Positions 22,025 to 31,433 of a stretch of 64,000 nucleotides of DNA are shown in pieces (the first letter of the stretch is position 1; every line of letters starts with the position of its first letter). Where the stretch lies: positions 1 through 64,000 of the forward strand of contig NZ_QEYO01000012.1 of NCBI RefSeq assembly GCF_023718305.1, given 5' to 3'. The position numbers were made by a program, and so were the translations under genes. Below the pieces are notes generated by a model. It saw nothing but the letters and a program-made list of their open reading frames with translations. It searched no databases and was not told where the DNA came from. The stretch is from Gramella sp. AN32 (GTDB lineage: Bacteria; Bacteroidota; Bacteroidia; Flavobacteriales; Flavobacteriaceae).

Positions 22025-24322
22025 ATGCGTTTTACCCATTTCATTTTGATAGTCGTATTCGGACAATTGTTCCTACCTGAGGTCCATGGCCAGGAAACTT
22101 CTTATGTTAATTTGGTGAACCCGTTAATGGGAACCGATTCTTCTTACGAGCTTTCTTCGGGGAACACATATCCCGCGATAGCTATGCCCTGGGGGATGAA
22201 TTTCTGGACACCACAAACCGAAAAAATGGGCGATGGGTGGGCTTATAAATATGACGATCATAAGATTCGGGGAATCAAACAAACCCATCAACCGAGCCCC
22301 TGGATCAATGATTATGCTGCTTTTTCCCTCATGGCAGTTACCGGAGAGCTGAAATTTAAGGAGGATGATCGCGCTTCCTGGTTTTCGCATAAGGCAGAGA
22401 TCGCAAAGCCTCATTATTATAGTGTTTACCTGGCTGATTACGATGTTAAAGCAGAAGTAGCCCCTACGGAAAGGGCGGCGATTTTTAAATTTACTTTCCC
22501 CAAAACCGATAGTGCTTTTATTTTACTGGACGCTTTCTTTAAAGGCTCTATGGTAAAAATATTGCCGGAAGAAAGAAAAATTATCGGTTACGTGAGGAAT
22601 AACAGCGGCGGGGTACCGGAGAATTTCCATAATTATTTTGTGGCCGAATTTGATAAAGATTTTGAGCTCACTCATACCTGGGAAGATGAATGGAAATTGA
22701 ATAAGAATTCTACAGGGGCTGAAAAGGAACACGTGGGAGCGATTGTTGGTTTTAAGACCACAAAAGGGGAAGAGGTAACGGTAAAGCTTGCTTCCTCGTT
22801 CATTAGCCCGGAACAGGCACAGCTAAACCTTAACCGGGAAATTGGGGATAACAATTTTATCGAGATCACAAAAAGGGCAGAGGCAGCTTGGAATAGAGAA
22901 CTGGGGAAAATTCATATAGAAGATAAGAATATAGACCACATCAGGACATTTTATTCCAGCCTTTACCGGGTATTGCTTTTTCCGCGTAAGTTTTACGAAC
23001 TAAACGAAGCCAATGAAATAGTGCATTACAGCCCATATAATGGCAAAGTACTGTCCGGATATATGTTTACTGATAATGGTTTTTGGGACACCTTTAGGGC
23101 GGTTTTCCCGTTTTTCAACCTAATGTATCCTGAGATGAACAAGCAAATTATGGAAGGCCTGGCCAATACCTATAAGGAATCGGGATGGTTACCGGAATGG
23201 GCCAGTCCCGGTCACCGCGGCAGTATGATTGGTTCTAACTCGGCTTCTATTGTCGCCGATGCCTATTTAAAAGGAAATATGCATGAAAAGGATATCGAGG
23301 TACTTTTTGAAGCTGTTTTGAAAAATGCGAATATTGAAGAAGGAAGGCCGGAAAGCTCGGTGGGAAGGGAAGGAATTGATTATTATAACAAATTAGGTTA
23401 TGTGCCCTATGATGTGGGTATCCATGAAAATGCCGCACGGACCCTGGAATATGCATATGCCGATTGGGCTATTGCCAAATTTGCTGAAAAGCTCGGAAAG
23501 GATAAGATCGCTAAACGTTTTTATAAACAGGCTCATAACTATACCCATTTGTTTGATCCTTCTTCCAATCTCATGAGGGGGAAGAACGAAGATGGTACAT
23601 TTCAAAAACCATTTAATCCGTTGAAATGGGGTGATGCCTTTACTGAAGGAAACAGTTTACATTATACCTGGAGCGTGTTTCAGGATGTAGATGGATTGAT
23701 CGACCTGATGGGCGGGAGGGATCAGTTCACCCAAATGCTGGATACTGTTTTTGAACTGCCACCTCATTTCGATGCTTCCTATTACGGGTTTCCAATTCAC
23801 GAAATAAGGGAAATGCAAATTGTAAATATGGGGAATTATGCCCATGGCAATCAGCCGGTTCAGCATATGATTTATCTCTATAATTATGCAGGTGTACCCT
23901 GGAAGGCTCAAAAACATGTCAGGGAAGTCCTTACTAAACTTTATTCGGCCACTCCGGATGGATATAGTGGAGATGAAGATAACGGCCAAACTTCAGCCTG
24001 GTATGTTTTCAGCTCCCTTGGATTTTATCCGGTGACCCCCGGGACCAATCAATATGTGATTGGTAGCCCGTTGTTCGACCAGGCCATCCTTAAACTGAAA
24101 AATGGAAATAAATACGAGATTCTTGCCGAAAACAATTCCGAAGAAAATTTCTATTTAAGTTCGGTGTTGCAAAACGGAGAAAAATGGAAGAAAACATACC
24201 TGAACTATGAGGATATTATGAAAGGGGGGATCCTGAAATTTGAAATGACCGATGAACCCAATAAAAATTGGGGCAGTGAAAAAGATGCAGTGCCTTACTC
24301 TCTTAGTTTGGAGAAAAAATAA
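22025..24322 (+). CDS. GH92 alpha-mannosidase (copy A)
   Basis: Calcium-dependent exo-alpha-mannosidase of 765 residues with a signal peptide ending VHGQ. The N-terminal sandwich starts LVNPLMGTDSSYELSSGNTYP, and the (alpha/alpha)6 barrel carries the EGNSLHYTW acid motif near residue 539 and the SGDEDNGQTSAWYVFSSLG base/calcium region near residue 649, closing with IGSPLFDQA. GH92 enzymes remove alpha-1,2, -1,3 or -1,6 mannose from N-glycans. The opening residues differ from copy B (TDSSYELSSG against TSNYGATHPG), so the two copies probably differ in linkage preference; which linkage cannot be read from the sequence. Confidence 0.93.
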   Translation: MRFTHFILIVVFGQLFLPEVHGQETSYVNLVNPLMGTDSSYELSSGNTYPAIAMPWGMNFWTPQTEKMGDGWAYKYDDHKIRGIKQTHQPSPWINDYAAFSLMAVTGELKFKEDDRASWFSHKAEIAKPHYYSVYLADYDVKAEVAPTERAAIFKFTFPKTDSAFILLDAFFKGSMVKILPEERKIIGYVRNNSGGVPENFHNYFVAEFDKDFELTHTWEDEWKLNKNSTGAEKEHVGAIVGFKTTKGEEVTVKLASSFISPEQAQLNLNREIGDNNFIEITKRAEAAWNRELGKIHIEDKNIDHIRTFYSSLYRVLLFPRKFYELNEANEIVHYSPYNGKVLSGYMFTDNGFWDTFRAVFPFFNLMYPEMNKQIMEGLANTYKESGWLPEWASPGHRGSMIGSNSASIVADAYLKGNMHEKDIEVLFEAVLKNANIEEGRPESSVGREGIDYYNKLGYVPYDVGIHENAARTLEYAYADWAIAKFAEKLGKDKIAKRFYKQAHNYTHLFDPSSNLMRGKNEDGTFQKPFNPLKWGDAFTEGNSLHYTWSVFQDVDGLIDLMGGRDQFTQMLDTVFELPPHFDASYYGFPIHEIREMQIVNMGNYAHGNQPVQHMIYLYNYAGVPWKAQKHVREVLTKLYSATPDGYSGDEDNGQTSAWYVFSSLGFYPVTPGTNQYVIGSPLFDQAILKLKNGNKYEILAENNSEENFYLSSVLQNGEKWKKTYLNYEDIMKGGILKFEMTDEPNKNWGSEKDAVPYSLSLEKK

Positions 24323-24376
24323 TGTACAACTTCGTCCTGATTTCTTCAGAATAAAGGATTCTAACTAAATAAAAAA

Positions 24377-25570
24377 ATGCTAAAGACAATTCTAAAGCCG
24401 TTTTTGTTTGTACTCGGCTTCTTGATCGGCGGGTTAGTAATGGCCCAAAGTGCCCAAAAAATCAAGATCTTTGATGAGATCCCAATGAATTTTACGGGAG
24501 AAAAAAAAGTGGTTCCAGGCGTGGAATATTTACAGGATGGTAGAATAATTCTCAAACAAATTCAAGCGCCTGTTTTTCCGGAAGGCACTGATGTAAAAGT
24601 TAAAGTAACCTTAAAGTCGGCCGGCGACCGCTGGGACAAATCGGGTTCCCTTTTTGTGATTCCCAATCCCGAAAAGCTGAGTTTTATAGACATTGCCAAA
24701 AATACCGCCAGTTATCCTGAAGCGGCGGGCGTAGAAGGTTATCCAGGTATAAAAATTGGCGGCAATTATGAACCTGCTTTGGAAGTTCTTAGGTTTATGA
24801 CCCCTTTCGGTGTTGGTTATTACAGTGATGAGGAAAAAAATCCGAACATACGGTATAACCGCCCGGTATATGTTCCCAAATGGGAAGATGAAGTAGTATG
24901 GGAAATGGATGTTTCCCAACTGGCCGATGAACTTACCGGGGATCTGCTTATTGGCGTCTGGGTGGATACCTGGACCGCCGAAGGTTATGAAATAAGTGTG
25001 GAATTCGAATATTCCGGTCGTGCACTAACACTTAAAAAGGTGCAACCTATAGTAAACACAGTATATTATGCAGGTCAAAAACATCCCGACCTTTTCGCTT
25101 TTAATCCTTTGAAAGCGACTTTCAACTTGCCGGAAAATGCCAAAAACGCCAAACTTTATTATATCACTACCGGCCATGGTGGTCACAGCGGAGGCGACGA
25201 GTTTATTAAATTAAATAATACGCTCAAGTTTGATAAAAAAACTGTTGTAGATACTATTCCCTGGCGGGACGATTGTGCTTCTTTCAGGAGGTTCAATCCT
25301 TCTTCAGGGGTTTGGACCCGGAAAGATACGGCCCGGGCCTACAATGAAAATCACGAAAAAATGTTTAAGGAGGTAGAGGAGCGTTTGGCATCTTCAGATT
25401 TATCACGTTCCAATTGGTGCCCGGGATCGCTGGTCAAGCCATATGTACTGGATTTGGGAAATTTAGAAGCGGGAAAGCACGAATTGATAATCGATATTGA
25501 TGCTACTCCTATAGATGGTGATAAATTAAACCATTGGTTGGTATCGGCATATCTTACCTACGAAAAATAA
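24377..25570 (+). CDS. PNGase F-like peptide-N-glycosidase
   Basis: Predicted to cleave the GlcNAc-Asn bond of N-glycoproteins, releasing whole glycans. It has a signal peptide (MLKTILKPFL through VMAQ) and two eight-stranded sandwich domains, as in PNGase F of Elizabethkingia. Aligned by eye: D87 in DRWDKSG corresponds to catalytic D60 (DEWDRY); EVLRFMTPFGVGY to EIGRFITPYWVG; D197 in WVDTWTAEG to E118 (TETWLAKG); E275 in HSGGDEF to E206; and SNWCPGSLV to AGWCPGMAV. So the key acid is kept, and one supporting Glu is an Asp. At 397 residues it is longer than PNGase F, with an insert around 96-130. It lies between two GH92 genes in the operon, ideal context for the activity. Confidence 0.85.
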   Translation: MLKTILKPFLFVLGFLIGGLVMAQSAQKIKIFDEIPMNFTGEKKVVPGVEYLQDGRIILKQIQAPVFPEGTDVKVKVTLKSAGDRWDKSGSLFVIPNPEKLSFIDIAKNTASYPEAAGVEGYPGIKIGGNYEPALEVLRFMTPFGVGYYSDEEKNPNIRYNRPVYVPKWEDEVVWEMDVSQLADELTGDLLIGVWVDTWTAEGYEISVEFEYSGRALTLKKVQPIVNTVYYAGQKHPDLFAFNPLKATFNLPENAKNAKLYYITTGHGGHSGGDEFIKLNNTLKFDKKTVVDTIPWRDDCASFRRFNPSSGVWTRKDTARAYNENHEKMFKEVEERLASSDLSRSNWCPGSLVKPYVLDLGNLEAGKHELIIDIDATPIDGDKLNHWLVSAYLTYEK

Positions 25571-25590
25571 AATATTAGAATTTCTTAAAA

Positions 25591-27846
25591 ATGGGTAAAC
25601 TAAAATCAAGTTATTTGGCTTTACTGTTCTGTAGTGTAGTGTTCGGACAAGAGCAACCTGTGGATTATGTGAACCCTTTTATAGGCACTTCCAATTATGG
25701 AGCTACCCATCCCGGTGCTATTGCGCCCCGGGGAATGGCCAGTGTATCTCCTTTTAATGTGGCGGGGAAAATCAAATTAAACCCGTTGGAGAAAGACAGC
25801 CAGTGGCTGTCTAACCCCTATGTTCATGAAAATTCGTATTTGACGGGCTTTTCCCATGTAAACCTCAGTGGCGTAGGTTGCCCCGATCTTGGGGTTATCA
25901 TAAGCATGCCAACCACAGGGAAGCTTAAAACAAATCATCTTGAATATGGTTCCACTTACTCTGAAGAGGTTGCAAAAGCTGGATATTACTCGGTTACTTT
26001 AGATGGATACAATATTAAAACCGAAGCTACGGCTTCAACAAGGGTTGGTGTAAGCCGCTATACTTTTCCTGCCGGGGAATCAAATATTTTACTAAACCTT
26101 GGATTGGGACTTACCAATGAACAGGGAGGCATGTTGAAAATCAATTCGGCTTCAGAAGTTGAAGGTTTAAGGATGGTGGGTTCTTTTTGCTATAACAGTC
26201 CCGAAGCGGCTTACCCCGTTTACTTTGTGGCAAAATTATCGAAGCCTGCCGATAATTTTGGAATCTGGAACACTCCCTATAAAAATACGGGGAAAGAAGC
26301 CCAATGGATGGGATACAATGCCAGGACAAGAATAAAGGAAAGCTTTACCCGGGAAGTGGTGGGTGACAGTATTGGGGCGTATTTCAGTTATAATTTTAAG
26401 GAACCTACAAAAGTAGAGGTGAAAATTGGTATTTCTTATGTGAGCATTGAAAACGCCAGGGAAAACTTGGAAAAGGAAGTGGGTAAAAAATCTTTTGATG
26501 AGGTTTATAAAGATACCAAAGAAGCATGGAACAAGAAATTATCCAGAATCGAAGTAGAGGGAGGGACAGAAGATAAAAAATCGATCTTTTATACGGCTCT
26601 ATATCACACCCAGATCCACCCCAATATCCTAAACGATATAAATGGCGAATATCCTGAAGTTGCCACTGGAAAGATAGGAACCACAAATGGAACCCGTTAC
26701 ACAGTTTTTTCCCTTTGGGACACGTATCGCAATTACCATCAATTAATGAGTTTGGTATATCCCGAAGAGCAGCTGCAAATGGTCAATTCCATGCTGGATA
26801 TGTATGATGAAAATGGCTGGCTTCCAAAATGGGAGCTGAATTCCACCGAAACCTTTACCATGGTGGGGGACCCTGCATCGGTGGTGATCGCCGATACGTA
26901 TTTAAGGGGATTGACCGGTTTTGATGTGGAAAAAGCCTATAAGGCGATGCTGAAAAGCGCTACCCAAACTGAGAATAACCCACTTAGGCCAGGGCTGGGA
27001 GAATATATAAAAAATGGTTATTTAAGTGTTGACAGCAGAATTGCAGGGCCTGTTTCAACTACGTTGGAATATAATATTTCAGATTACGCAATAGCACAGA
27101 TGGCCAAAGCTTTAGGGAAAAAAGATGATTATCTCGAATTTTCCAAAAGGTCTTTATCCTATAAAAAGCTTTATAATCCCGAAACAGGTTTCCTTCAGCC
27201 TAAATACAGGAACGGGGAATGGTATAAACCATTCGATCCTGAAGCCGGTGCCAATTTCACTAAAAATGTGGGGTATATAGAAGGAAATGCCTGGCAATAT
27301 TTATTTATGGTCCCACACGATATCCCCGAAATGATAAAATTAACTGGGGATACAAAGAATTTTGTAAAGCGTTTGGATTATATTTTTGATAAAAGTCATT
27401 ACGATATGGCCAATGAGCCGGATATTGCCTACCCATTTTTGTACAATTACAGTAGGGGTGATGAATGGAAGACCCAAAAAAGAGTAGATGACCTTCTCCG
27501 TACCTATTATAAAAATGGTCCATACGGCCTGCCTGGCAATGATGATACTGGTACTATGAGTGCCTGGGCGGTATTTGCTATGATGGGAATTTATCCTATT
27601 ACACCTGCTGCTCCCGTATATGCCCTTTCAGCACCAAAATTCAGTAAGATAAGCATTCACTTGAACAACAATTATTATAAACAAGAAACGTTGGTATTTA
27701 CTTCGAATGCATCTGAAGGAAATATTTATATAGATAGTATAGAAATCGATGGTAAAGGCAACAAAAGTTATTTTATTGACCATGATAAATTGCTTAAGGA
27801 CGGCCATATAGAATTTAAATTAAAGGCTACTGAAAACTTTAGATAG
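25591..27846 (+). CDS. GH92 alpha-mannosidase (copy B)
   Basis: 751-residue secreted exo-alpha-mannosidase; the short signal peptide ends VVFGQ. The opening is VDYVNPFIGTSNYGATHPGA, with TGFSHVNLSGVG as the substrate-loop region. The catalytic acid lies in YIEGNAWQY (near residue 563), and the GNDDTGTMSAW region (near residue 648) supplies the base and calcium ligands, as known for the family. It follows the PNGase gene by 20 bases and is the last gene of the five-gene run. A 452-base gap then leads to the SusC gene. Works with copy A to strip the mannose arms and leave Man-beta-1,4-GlcNAc for GH130. Confidence 0.93.
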   Translation: MGKLKSSYLALLFCSVVFGQEQPVDYVNPFIGTSNYGATHPGAIAPRGMASVSPFNVAGKIKLNPLEKDSQWLSNPYVHENSYLTGFSHVNLSGVGCPDLGVIISMPTTGKLKTNHLEYGSTYSEEVAKAGYYSVTLDGYNIKTEATASTRVGVSRYTFPAGESNILLNLGLGLTNEQGGMLKINSASEVEGLRMVGSFCYNSPEAAYPVYFVAKLSKPADNFGIWNTPYKNTGKEAQWMGYNARTRIKESFTREVVGDSIGAYFSYNFKEPTKVEVKIGISYVSIENARENLEKEVGKKSFDEVYKDTKEAWNKKLSRIEVEGGTEDKKSIFYTALYHTQIHPNILNDINGEYPEVATGKIGTTNGTRYTVFSLWDTYRNYHQLMSLVYPEEQLQMVNSMLDMYDENGWLPKWELNSTETFTMVGDPASVVIADTYLRGLTGFDVEKAYKAMLKSATQTENNPLRPGLGEYIKNGYLSVDSRIAGPVSTTLEYNISDYAIAQMAKALGKKDDYLEFSKRSLSYKKLYNPETGFLQPKYRNGEWYKPFDPEAGANFTKNVGYIEGNAWQYLFMVPHDIPEMIKLTGDTKNFVKRLDYIFDKSHYDMANEPDIAYPFLYNYSRGDEWKTQKRVDDLLRTYYKNGPYGLPGNDDTGTMSAWAVFAMMGIYPITPAAPVYALSAPKFSKISIHLNNNYYKQETLVFTSNASEGNIYIDSIEIDGKGNKSYFIDHDKLLKDGHIEFKLKATENFR

Positions 27847-28298
27847 GCAGTAAACTCTTTGGTTTAAGAGTAAATTACTTCTAGTATTAATTTTATAATA
27901 TCAATTCCGGCCAAGGCATGGCAAGCGACTTTCTTCCCCATAAAAAATATCTGGCTAATTTTATAAAGTAGATAACCCTTTCATTTTGGTTATCCACACT
28001 GGAAGCAAAAATAAATTTGACTTTATGCATGTAATTTAGCTTGGTTAAACACCAGGCTTATTAAGATAGAATATTTCCTCTTAGTTAGTTATTAAATAAG
28101 CTGTAATTAGATTATAGGCAATCCTTTCTCAAAAAATTGACAAAAAACTTAAACGTTTTCGTGAATTTTGTTGTTCAGCTTTTCTGTGTGGTTGTTAGTC
28201 GAAATTTTTTTGAAATATTTAAGGGATACTGGAAATTCATTCACAATTAATTAACTGACTAACATCTAAATATGTTTTAACAAAAACACAAAAAACTT
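27847..28298. promoter_or_regulatory. Long leader region before SusC pair 1
   Basis: No coding sequence seen. A perfect palindrome AAACGTTT (28151-28158) lies between a TTGAC (28137) and a GAATTTTG (28163-28170) that matches seven of eight positions of the Bacteroidota -7 box. AAACGTTT is typical of LacI-type operators, but no LacI gene is in the window. The spacer of 23 bases is longer than ideal, so this promoter is tentative. Confidence 0.35.
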
Positions 28299-31200
28299 AT
28301 GAGTAAAAAAATCTTCTTTTTTCTTGTGATTGGACTTTTTCTAAATATTGAAAATGTTCTATCTCAACAAAAATCCGTAAGCGGTGTCGTTACTGATGCA
28401 CAGAATGGAATGCCTTTGCCAGGGGTTACCGTTTTAGAAAAAGGTACAAATAATGGAGTGGCTACCAATTTTAATGGTGAATATTCTATTGAAATTTCTG
28501 AAGAGGCTATACTGGTTTTCTCAATGATAGGATATGAAGAAAAAGAAATTTCTCCGGGAGCGGAAAATGTGATAAATATAACTTTAGGAACCAATATGGA
28601 AGCCTTAGACGAAGTTGTACTTACAGCACTGGGCATAAAGCGTGAACGTAAATCCCTGGGATATGCTCTACAGGAAGTAAGCGGTGATGCCTTAGTAGAG
28701 AGCCGGGAAAACAATCTGGCGAATGCTTTCAGTGGAAAGGTAGCTGGATTACAGGTAATTCGAGGTGGAAATGGCCCGGCTAGTTCTTCAAAAATTGTAC
28801 TTAGAGGAAATAACTCCCTAACCGGGGATAATCAGCCTTTGATTGTGGTCGATGGAATTCCAATGGATAACTTTACTGGGGCAGCAAATAACGATTACTG
28901 GAATCCGTCACCTGATATGGGTAATGGATTAGGTGATCTAAATCCTGAAAATATAGAAAGTATGTCTGTATTAAAAGGGGCTTCGGCTGCAGCATTATAT
29001 GGATCACGTGCTGGGAACGGTGTGATTCTTATAACTACTAAATCAGGGAAGAAAACCGATGGATTAGGAATCAGCTATTCAACCTCAATTGGTTTTGAAT
29101 CCATTTTTACTTCTCCTGATCTTCAGGATTCATTTGCCCAGGGCGCGGATGGAGTTTATGATAATCAGTCTGGATCAAGTTGGGGTCCAAAGATTGAAGG
29201 TCAAACCGTAGAAAATGCCCAGGGTGAACAAGTTCAGCTTCAGGCGTATGATAATCTTGATAATTATTTTGATACTGGTTTGAGTCAAACCCACACTTTA
29301 TCATTTCAACAACAGGTTAGTAATGGAACCTCGATGTATTCTTCAGCTACCTACCTTGATGATGATAGTATGATCCCAGGCTCAGAACTGCAACGTTTAA
29401 ACCTGATGACCCGTGCCACCTCAATTTTTGGAAAGTCTGATAACTGGACAACCGATGTTAAGGTTCAATATATTAGTGCGACAGCTAAAAACAGGCCCCT
29501 AAATGGAGCCAATATTTCGAACTCATTTGCAACTATGTATTTATTGCCACGTAGTATCGATGTCACCGACTATGAAGCGGGAAGTGATGAATTTGGTAAT
29601 ATGATATGGTATGTGCCAAGTAATTCAATTAATCCTTACTGGGCTTATCGAAATAACCTGAATATGGACAATAGGGATCGTTTTCTTTTAAATGGTTCTT
29701 TGAAACATCAATTTACAGATTGGTTAAGTGGGGAGATCAAGGCTGGTGCAGATTTATATACTACCAATACGGAATCTAAGCTCTTTTCAGGAAGTCCATT
29801 GTCCGCTACAGGACGTTACAGTTTAGGCAAAAATACTTTTTCAGAAACTAATTATAGCTTTCTGTTAAGTGCATCTAAAGATAATATTATTGGTGACTTT
29901 GGTGCTGCTATGAATTTAGGAGGTAACCTTATGGAAAGAGAATCCAGTTCTATTAGTGGAAGTTCTGGAGAATTGGAAGTTCCCGACTTATTTTCTCTGA
30001 ACAATGGTGTGGGTAATCCTGGAGTAGGAGAATCATACAGTCATAAAAAGATCAACTCATTATATGGAACTGTTCAATTTAATTATGATGGATATTTATT
30101 TGTAGATATAACGGGGCGTAATGATTGGTCTTCGACTTTAAGCAAAGAGAACCGGTCGTTCTTTTATCCTTCTATAAGCACATCCATTGTATTTACCGAT
30201 ATGATCACCGAGAATGGTGGAAGCCTTCCTGACTGGATTACCTATGGTAAAATTAGAGGTTCATATGCCGAAGTAGGAAACGACCTTCCGGCGTATCAGC
30301 TAGTTAATTTTTATTCTATTGGAAAGGATCCCAACGGAAATACAACCGCCGGGCGTAATGGTACTCTTTTCAATCCAGATGTAAAAAGTGAGTTAATTAA
30401 ATCTAAAGAACTCGGGTTTGAAGCGAGATTTTTAGATGGACGTTTGGCATTTGACTTTTCTTATTATAAAACCAATGCTACCAGACAGTTAATCAACTTA
30501 CCATTGAACCCATTGAGTGGATATAGCTCTATAAAAGCAAATGCGGGAGATATACAAAATGAAGGAGTTGAATTGATGGTAAATGGTCGAGTCCTTGATA
30601 ATCCACAGGGCCTTAGCTGGGATATGAATCTGAACTATTCACGTAATAAAAACACGGTAAACAGATTGACAGAGAGCGTTACCCAATATGGTTTAGGTGG
30701 TTTTGATAATGTGAGCATACTAGCAGTTTCCGGTGAGCCCTACGGAGAAATTTATGGTACTCAGTACCAGAGGGTCGAGGATGAAAATAGTCCGTTTTTT
30801 GGTGAAATTGTAGTAGATGCAAATGGAATTCCTTTGGCAAACAATGAAAGAGTGCGATTAGGAAATCAGCAACCAGATGCGCTTATTGGTTTTTCCAATA
30901 CCTTTATGTTTAAAAATTTCACTTTTGGCTTTCTAATTGACGCACGATTAGGTGGCGAGATTTATTCAGGTACCAATAGAGCCCTCCAAAGCGCAGGTAC
31001 TGGCTCGGCCACAGTAGTGAACGGTCAGCGTGAAGATTTAGTGGTGCCAGGGGTGGTAGCAGATGAAGAAGGTAACTTCTCTCAAAATACCACAGTAGTT
31101 TCACCTCAATTATACTGGCAGGGAATTACAGCGCGGTCCGGAAACCTGGGGATTACGGAAGCTAATATTTATGATGCTACCAATGTTAGGTTAAGGACTG

Positions 31201-31421
31201 TTAATTTAAGATACGATTTTCCATCTCAATTGATTGATAATACTTTCTTTCAAAAAGCATATATAGGTCTTTCGGCGAATAATGTATGGATGATTGATAG
31301 TGAATTAAATGGTGTAGATCCAGAGTCGGTTTACGCTACTGCCACCAATGCAGTTGGTTTTGAAAATCTTGCATCTCCGACGTCACGTACTTTTTTTATC
31401 AATCTTGGTGTTAATTTCTAA
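28299..31421 (+). CDS. SusC/RagA TonB-dependent glycan transporter (pair 1)
   Basis: Outer-membrane active transporter of 1,040 residues. The order is signal peptide, carboxypeptidase-regulatory-like domain (VSGVVTDAQNGMPLPGVTVLEKGT, about 27-105), the LDEVVLTALG linker, plug (LANAFSGKVAGLQVIRGGNG, VDGIPMDN, LKGASAAALYGSRAGNGVILITTKSG) and the beta-barrel ending NLGVNF with a C-terminal aromatic residue. The SusD partner starts 12 bases after the stop. The substrate is most likely an N-glycan or its oligosaccharides, given the enzyme run immediately upstream; this is contextual inference. Confidence 0.93.
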   Translation: MSKKIFFFLVIGLFLNIENVLSQQKSVSGVVTDAQNGMPLPGVTVLEKGTNNGVATNFNGEYSIEISEEAILVFSMIGYEEKEISPGAENVINITLGTNMEALDEVVLTALGIKRERKSLGYALQEVSGDALVESRENNLANAFSGKVAGLQVIRGGNGPASSSKIVLRGNNSLTGDNQPLIVVDGIPMDNFTGAANNDYWNPSPDMGNGLGDLNPENIESMSVLKGASAAALYGSRAGNGVILITTKSGKKTDGLGISYSTSIGFESIFTSPDLQDSFAQGADGVYDNQSGSSWGPKIEGQTVENAQGEQVQLQAYDNLDNYFDTGLSQTHTLSFQQQVSNGTSMYSSATYLDDDSMIPGSELQRLNLMTRATSIFGKSDNWTTDVKVQYISATAKNRPLNGANISNSFATMYLLPRSIDVTDYEAGSDEFGNMIWYVPSNSINPYWAYRNNLNMDNRDRFLLNGSLKHQFTDWLSGEIKAGADLYTTNTESKLFSGSPLSATGRYSLGKNTFSETNYSFLLSASKDNIIGDFGAAMNLGGNLMERESSSISGSSGELEVPDLFSLNNGVGNPGVGESYSHKKINSLYGTVQFNYDGYLFVDITGRNDWSSTLSKENRSFFYPSISTSIVFTDMITENGGSLPDWITYGKIRGSYAEVGNDLPAYQLVNFYSIGKDPNGNTTAGRNGTLFNPDVKSELIKSKELGFEARFLDGRLAFDFSYYKTNATRQLINLPLNPLSGYSSIKANAGDIQNEGVELMVNGRVLDNPQGLSWDMNLNYSRNKNTVNRLTESVTQYGLGGFDNVSILAVSGEPYGEIYGTQYQRVEDENSPFFGEIVVDANGIPLANNERVRLGNQQPDALIGFSNTFMFKNFTFGFLIDARLGGEIYSGTNRALQSAGTGSATVVNGQREDLVVPGVVADEEGNFSQNTTVVSPQLYWQGITARSGNLGITEANIYDATNVRLRTVNLRYDFPSQLIDNTFFQKAYIGLSANNVWMIDSELNGVDPESVYATATNAVGFENLASPTSRTFFINLGVNF

Positions 31422-31433
31422 AAATAACAAATT

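Noticed and set aside
25189..25206. A GGDEF string in the PNGase-like protein, suggesting a diguanylate cyclase
   Set aside because: It is a chance match (residues 272-276) in a secreted beta-sandwich protein. The Glu aligns with PNGase F E206, and no other cyclase feature is present.
28261..28290. TATGTTTTAACA before SusC pair 1 as an operator copy
   Set aside because: The right arm does not match ACATA.
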